Assembly (NCBI GenBank): GCA_027886175.1
Contig: JAJNNQ010000006.1
Span: forward strand, 11,429,501-11,493,500
DNA length: 64,000 bases
Reading direction: 5' to 3'
Origin: Phylloscopus collybita
Lineage: Eukaryota; Chordata; Aves; Passeriformes; Phylloscopidae
In this document: piece after piece, positions 62,778 through 64,000 of the stretch
Layout of the letters: each line of letters opens with the position of its first letter
Position numbering within the stretch: the first letter of the stretch is position 1
Notes under the pieces: model-generated
What the model saw: only the letters and a program-made list of their open reading frames with translations
Told to the model about the DNA's origin: nothing
Databases searched by the model: none
Program-made: the position numbers and the translations under genes

Positions 62778-62844
62778 TTTATTTTATTATTTTATTTTAT
62801 TTTATTTTATTTTATTTTATTTTATTTTATTTTATTTTATTTTA
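62778..62844. repeat. (TTTTA)n pentanucleotide microsatellite
   Basis: About 13 units of TTTTA, nearly perfect, on the + strand. Confidence 0.92.
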
Positions 62845-62854
62845 CATTATGTTA

Positions 62855-62901
62855 GTTTGGTTTGGTTTAGTTTGGTTTGGTTTGGTTTGGTTTGGTTTGG
62901 T
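62855..62901. repeat. (TTTGG)n pentanucleotide microsatellite
   Basis: About nine units of TTTGG with one TTTAG variant, 10 bases after the TTTTA array; the two are probably related by G/A substitution and independent expansion. Confidence 0.92.
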
Positions 62902-64000
62902 GAGTGACAGAGCTTGAGGAAGAAGTCTAGTTGTAGGGTTCAATGGGGAGATTCCTCAGGAAGCTATGTAGAAAACAGGGCAGGAAATATTCAGAAATGT
63001 TCCTTTAAAAAAGGGAGACAGAGACAGAGAGGAGAGAAAAGAAGAGGTCTAATCCCTTTGAAGCTTGCAGTTTTATGAGAGCTATGTCCTTGGGAACTGT
63101 GCACCAAAGATGACTAGAGCCGCTTCAGGCTTTGCAAAATTACTACAAACATAAGGTAAGTGGCTTTATCATAAAATTGGAGTGGCCATTAAAACTTCAA
63201 AGGAGAGGTATGACCTGAATTTTACCTGTCACAATCTGGAGTATTTATTAGAGGAAGATTTGATTCCTTTCTTTAGTTAACAACCTGATACTCACGTGAG
63301 GTCATGAGCCAGATTATAGTTTTCATTGGTGGTATGACAGATTAGATGTTAATATTTTATTGCTCCTGACCTCGGGAATCCATGAACCATTGGACAGGTG
63401 AAGAGGTGAAGAAAACTTCACATGTCTCCTTTAGGAATGAGAGCGTATTTCTAATACCTGAGTGTGGTCATAGTGGTGGCTATCCATTGACTAGCTCCCA
63501 ACTTGGCTGGCTTTGACAGGATATGTACCTCAGTGGGTGTTAGGGATTGTAGTGCTTGCTTTAGCAGCCTTGCCAAGCAGTGACACTGCCCCTTTACTAA
63601 AAAACCTTGAAATTAGAGTACCTCAAAGGAGGGGCAGATTCAGCAGTAAAAATGGTAGTGAAAGACAGTGTGATAAAGCCACCTTTGTCCAGGAACACCC
63701 ATGTGTTTTTCAAACCTTGGTCCTTCCTCCTAAATCTGCTGCTGGTTGGCTTTGCTTGAGCCAGAGTGTTTCAACATCTTGTCATCTCACAGGCACAGGT
63801 GGCACTTTCCTTTCATTCTTGATGGTGCTGCTAAGTTGGTCACCTCTTCTACTGCCTTAGTTCTTTCTCATTTTCAACCTTCTCTTTTCCATACTATGAA
63901 ATTCTTCCCCTAGAGGCAGGTCTGCCTGTGGCTTCCCACCTTCCCTTCCAGTATTTTCTGTTACTCTTCTGCCTACCCCCAGTAAGTGCTTTTAATGCAC

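Larger units (their letters stand above)
55870..64000. other. Downstream intergenic region, no gene seen
   Basis: About 8 kb 3' of KLF5. In human the next gene (KLF12) is far away, so gene-free DNA is expected here. Open frames are short, unlike known proteins and without splice-consistent extension. Contains an AT/G/TG simple repeat at 58228-58274 and a compound pentanucleotide repeat at 62778-62901. A moderately GC-rich stretch at 60265-60525 reads open on both strands but I do not recognise a product. Confidence 0.7.

Noticed and set aside
63513..63860. 115-codon ORF with hydrophobic N- and C-termini resembling a small secreted or GPI protein
   Set aside because: No known family, no supporting splice or promoter signal, and T-rich codons readily give hydrophobic ends; it also runs close to the window edge.

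Overview
This is a vertebrate nuclear window, most likely from a bird. Coding sequence is split by GT-AG introns, the background is AT-rich, and there is one sharp CpG island (about 36.72-38.28 kb). At 18.98-19.79 kb lies a decayed CR1 LINE 3' end, the dominant retrotransposon of birds and other sauropsids. Two genes, both on the + strand, can be supported by protein recognition: the 3' end of PIBF1 and all of KLF5. The same neighbours lie in the same order in human 13q22.

Layout. 1-14770 is intron of PIBF1; I found no earlier exon in it. The last two coding exons (14771-14947 and 17228-17284) encode 77 C-terminal residues, followed by a short 3'UTR with poly(A) signals near 17.47 and 17.53 kb. 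17.55-36.69 kb is intergenic: no gene, the CR1 copy, simple repeats, a 24-base G run and CpG-richer patches close to KLF5. KLF5 has four coding exons: 37300-37518, 39421-40291, 41378-41437 and 53880-54058. Splicing phases join exactly to give a 442-residue Krueppel-like factor with three intact C-terminal C2H2 zinc fingers. Its 3'UTR runs to about 55.86 kb, with two AATAAA signals 59 bp apart flanking a TG repeat. 55.87-64.0 kb is downstream intergenic DNA with microsatellites and no supported gene.

Function. PIBF1 is a coiled-coil centrosome and ciliary satellite protein; KLF5 is a GC-box-binding transcription factor of epithelial and stem-like cells. They are neighbours, not a functional unit. 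I saw no tRNA, rRNA, CRISPR, prokaryotic or viral system, and no convincing undescribed gene. The more interesting signals are regulatory or structural: an upstream ORF overlapping the KLF5 start codon, a stop codon inside an AATAAA just after KLF5 exon 2, the tandem poly(A) arrangement, a nested palindrome at 9.2 kb and an A24/T19 inverted pair upstream of KLF5.
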